From positions 1 through 8,114 of the forward strand of contig JBPCMS010000014.1 in the NCBI GenBank assembly GCA_051002015.1: a stretch of DNA of 8,114 bases. Direction: 5' to 3'. Position 1 is the stretch's first letter. Each line of letters starts with the position of its first letter. A program made the translations under genes and the position numbers. The stretch is from JACDBE01 sp051002015 (GTDB lineage: Bacteria; Actinomycetota; Acidimicrobiia; Spongiisociales; UBA5794). The notes below the pieces were generated by a model, which saw only the letters and a list, made by a program, of their open reading frames with translations, was not told the DNA's origin and searched no databases. This document shows, piece by piece, positions 5,980 through 8,114 of the stretch.

Positions 5980-6594
5980 CTACCGGTTCTCGACCTCGCC
6001 GGTCTTGACCACGCCCAGGTCGTCCGCCCTGCCCAGCAGGATGGCGTCGAGGGTGGCGGTGATCAGCGGCGTGTTGACCGGGCCGGACACCTTGCCGACG
6101 ATGGTGCCGTCCCGATCGATAAAGAACGTCTCGGGCACCCCGAGCAGCCCGAACTCGAGCGATGCCCGCGACCCCTGGTCAACTACATAGACGTAGGGCT
6201 CTCCCCTACCCAGCTCGGCGAGGAAGTCGAGCCCGTGGTCGGCCCTGTCCTGGACGAGCACCCCGACGAAGGTGACCCCGAGGTCCTGGTATCCGGCGGC
6301 GGCGTCGAGCAGCGCCTGGTGCTCGACCCGGCAGGCCAGACACCACGACGCCCAGAAGTTGATCACGGCGACCTCGCCCTCGAGGTCGGCGAAGGAGAAG
6401 TCATCATCGAACTCGAGGTAGGGCAGGGTCAGGTCGGGGAGGGGTTGGCCGATCAGCGGCGAGGGGGTGAGCTGGGGATCGACCCCGAACCGGCTGGCGA
6501 ATACCACCCCCAGCACCACGGCAACCAGACCCACCCCGGCCACGATCCAGAACGGGCGCGGCGATCGTCTGGTGGCGGTGGTCTCCCCGGTCAC
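5980..6594 (-). CDS. ccmG: CcmG/DsbE/TlpA-like membrane-anchored thioredoxin for cytochrome c maturation
   Basis: This 204-residue protein is tethered by one N-terminal membrane helix (about residues 15-34, FWIVAGVGLVAVVLGVVFA), with the thioredoxin domain outside the membrane. It shows the domain entry LIGQPLPDLTLP, the active site WASWCLAC (C85, C88) and the cis-proline loop GVPETFFIDRDG (P154). These are hallmarks of CcmG/TlpA-type reductases, which keep the heme-binding cysteines of apocytochrome c reduced. The start is a GTG at 6594 that overlaps the stop of the upstream ccmI-like gene in GTGA, implying translational coupling. It is the last gene of the ccm operon in this window and converges with the M28 remnant with almost no spacer. 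I see no clear terminator. The name is supported by context, since TlpA-like proteins otherwise vary in role. Confidence 0.88.
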   Translation of the reverse strand: MTGETTATRRSPRPFWIVAGVGLVAVVLGVVFASRFGVDPQLTPSPLIGQPLPDLTLPYLEFDDDFSFADLEGEVAVINFWASWCLACRVEHQALLDAAAGYQDLGVTFVGVLVQDRADHGLDFLAELGRGEPYVYVVDQGSRASLEFGLLGVPETFFIDRDGTIVGKVSGPVNTPLITATLDAILLGRADDLGVVKTGEVENR

Positions 6595-7358
6595 GGCTCG
6601 ATCCGGTCGAGCATTGCCTCGGCCTCCGCCCTGATCTCATCGGGAACTCCCTCGAAGCCGAGCAGGGTGCGCAGCGGCTCGACGGCGCCGCCGGGGTCGC
6701 CCAGGCCGTCTGCCCGGATGTTGGCCAGGTACCAGTAGCCCTGGACGAACCCGGGATCGATGTCGAGCGCCCGCTCCACATAGGAGACGGCGACGTCGGG
6801 CCGGCCGGACAGGTGGGTCATCCAGCCCACCGCCCCCAGGGCGGCGACGTTGTCCGGGTCCTGCTCGAGCACGATCAGGTAGTGGTCGACCGCATGGTCG
6901 AACTCGCCGGCCACGAAGTACCGCTCCGCCAGCGCCAACCGCATCCTGGTCACGTCTGGGTTCTGGGCGACCACCGCCTCCATCTCCTCGTCGGTGACGG
7001 TGGCGAGGTCGACGGCGCCGCTGACCACGTCGCCGGCGACACCGCCGACGGCGGGATCACCCGAGGCGCGGTCGGCGACGGTGTCGGCCAGGAGCACACC
7101 GACCGCGGTCAGCGCGGCCAGCACCAGCAATGTCCCGGCCACCATCCGGCGACGGTCGCGGCCGGCACGGGGATCCCCGGCCTCGGCCAGCTCGTCACGG
7201 CTTCGCTCCAGCCCGGCCAGTTCGGTGCGGTAGGTTGCTCGGAGCCGGTCGGCGGTTTCCTGGTCGAGGTCTCCGGCGGCGACCCCGGCGTCCACGTCGG
7301 CCAGGTCGACCAGCACCTGATCGACCTGATCGTCGAGCCGGGCCCGTTCCCCGGTCAT
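6591..7358 (-). CDS. ccmI: CcmI/CycH-like TPR protein of cytochrome c maturation
   Basis: This encodes 255 residues. The first 60 or so form charged helices with the CcmI-type pattern VDQVLVDLADVDAGVAAGDLD. A single membrane helix follows (about 72-91, MVAGTLLVLAALTAVGVLLA), then a linker of about 40 residues, then two or more tetratricopeptide repeats. Recognisable TPR helices include LALAERYFVAGEFDHAVDHY (141-160) and a second unit around 172-205 with PDVAVSYVERALDIDP. In System I, CcmI presents apocytochrome c to the CcmF/CcmH ligase through its TPR domain. The ATG at 7358 overlaps the ccmH stop in ATGA and was preferred to longer upstream starts that lie wholly inside ccmH. It is shorter than proteobacterial CcmI, which has two membrane helices, so 'CcmI-like' is the careful reading. 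Confidence 0.8.
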   Translation of the reverse strand: MTGERARLDDQVDQVLVDLADVDAGVAAGDLDQETADRLRATYRTELAGLERSRDELAEAGDPRAGRDRRRMVAGTLLVLAALTAVGVLLADTVADRASGDPAVGGVAGDVVSGAVDLATVTDEEMEAVVAQNPDVTRMRLALAERYFVAGEFDHAVDHYLIVLEQDPDNVAALGAVGWMTHLSGRPDVAVSYVERALDIDPGFVQGYWYLANIRADGLGDPGGAVEPLRTLLGFEGVPDEIRAEAEAMLDRIEP

Positions 7359-7798
7359 GTCGTCTCCGGCTCGGAGCGGGTCGCCGCCAGCGGCGCCGGG
7401 TCGTCGGGGCGGCGGCGCCTCCGGTTGAGGATGGCGGCCACCCCGACCGCAGCCACCGCCACCGGGGTTAGCCACAGGGCGATGCCCCAGCCCTGGAACC
7501 GCGAGTCGAGCCTGACCCGCTCGGTGTAGCGAGCCACGAAGTAGTCGTAGATCTGGTCGTCCGACCATCCCTCGTCCACCCTCTCGACGATGAACGCCTG
7601 CAGGTCCCGCGCCACCTCGGCGGGGGCGTCGGCGATGGACTCGCCCGAGCAGAACGGGCAGCGGAGGTTGGCGGCGATGGCCCGGGCCCGCTCGGCGTCG
7701 GTCCTCGGCTCGGCGTTCCCGGGGAGCAGCCCCACCACGATCACCACGGCGGCGACGGCGGCGATCGCCCACCCCGCCCAGCGGCGCAGCTCAGCCAT
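7355..7798 (-). CDS. ccmH: Cytochrome c-type biogenesis protein CcmH
   Basis: This 147-residue CcmH/CycL protein has an N-terminal membrane helix (about 8-25), the family redox motif LRCPFC (C47, C50), and then SGESIADAPAEVARDLQAFI. The conserved VARYTERVRLD region follows, and a second membrane helix lies at about 104-124 ahead of a basic tail (NRRRRR). CcmH is a membrane thiol-disulfide component that works with CcmG and CcmF in reducing apocytochrome c and attaching heme. The ATG at 7798 overlaps the end of ccmF by 8 nt, and its own stop overlaps the ccmI-like start in ATGA. Length and motifs are typical and no defect is visible. Confidence 0.92.
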   Translation of the reverse strand: MAELRRWAGWAIAAVAAVVIVVGLLPGNAEPRTDAERARAIAANLRCPFCSGESIADAPAEVARDLQAFIVERVDEGWSDDQIYDYFVARYTERVRLDSRFQGWGIALWLTPVAVAAVGVAAILNRRRRRPDDPAPLAATRSEPETT

Positions 7799-8114
7799 CG
7801 ACGGTCACCACCGGCACGGGGACGGGACGGGCGCCGGAGCGGCGGCCGGTCACCGACCACAGGCCGCCGGCCACCACGACCAGACCCCCGACCCAGAGCA
7901 GCCACATCAACGGGAACACCGAGACCGAGATGAGCAGCTCGGCCGAGTCTCCGCCGGCCAGGGTGACGTAGACGTCCTCGAGCAGCCCGGTGCGGACGTC
8001 GGGGGTGGCCACCGGCTGGGCCGAGTTGGGGTAGCGGTTGACCCGGGGTGCCATGGTGCGGATCACGGTCGAGCAGTCCTCGGTAAGCAGGGTCACGTTG
8101 GCGCCCTCGACCAC
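7791..8114 (-). CDS. ccmF: Cytochrome c heme lyase subunit CcmF, C-terminal end only
   Basis: About 107 C-terminal residues are visible, and the gene continues past the right edge of the window. The CcmF signature near the end is clear: PRVNRYPNSAQPVATPDVRT, then GLLEDVYVTLAG, matching the conserved segment before the last membrane helix. That helix follows as FPLMWLLWVGGLVVVAGGLW. CcmF is the polytopic heme lyase of System I that moves heme from CcmE to apocytochrome c. Its stop (7791-7793) lies inside the start of ccmH. The GTG at the window edge is an internal valine and not a start. Confidence 0.9.
   Translation of the reverse strand: MVEGANVTLLTEDCSTVIRTMAPRVNRYPNSAQPVATPDVRTGLLEDVYVTLAGGDSAELLISVSVFPLMWLLWVGGLVVVAGGLWSVTGRRSGARPVPVPVVTVDG

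Overview
The window is GC-rich double-stranded DNA with tightly packed genes and frequent GTG starts. A PAC2-type (proteasome assembly chaperone family) C-terminus, a DUF559/AbiEi-like protein and actinobacterial-style M1 and M28 peptidases point to Actinomycetota. The System I cytochrome c maturation genes (ccmF-ccmH-ccmI-ccmG) fit a deep-branching lineage such as Acidimicrobiia better than typical Actinomycetes. The taxonomic placement is an inference from gene content only.

Layout from left to right. (1) Plus strand, 1-216: the 3' end of a PAC2 family gene. (2) 220-351: two copies of a palindromic repeat of about 50 bp. (3) 352-801, plus: a DUF559 (Vsr-like nuclease fold) gene remnant, cut off at its 5' end and frameshifted by loss of one CTGG unit. 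(4) 890-979: two more diverged repeat units in the opposite orientation. (5) 1033-2032, minus: an AlkZ/YcaQ-type DNA glycosylase gene with a one-base frameshift and an apparent internal deletion. (6) 2059-2110: a fifth repeat copy. (7) 2118-4621, minus: an M1 aminopeptidase N gene, complete in content but interrupted by a one-base deletion. (8) 4695-5258, minus: a class I SAM-dependent methyltransferase. (9) 5393 to about 5979, plus: a decayed secreted M28 peptidase gene. It has an internal deletion with a stop codon at the junction, a 13-bp tandem duplication and no catalytic domain. (10) 5980-8114, minus: a translationally overlapped cytochrome c maturation operon, ccmF (partial) - ccmH - ccmI-like TPR gene - ccmG.

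The ccm genes form a coherent unit. CcmF with CcmH and CcmI ligates heme to apocytochrome c, and CcmG supplies reducing power to the CXXCH cysteines outside the membrane. The other genes look like unrelated housekeeping or accessory functions. Four of them are disrupted within about 5.6 kb, which suggests a locus undergoing decay, or in part residual sequencing indels. No transposase, phage gene, CRISPR array, tRNA or rRNA was recognised.

The most unusual signal is the repeat family. There are five copies of about 45-52 bp with conserved ends and a variable central hairpin whose pairing is kept in most copies. Every copy lies on the 3' side of a gene and in that gene's sense orientation. I do not recognise it as a named family.
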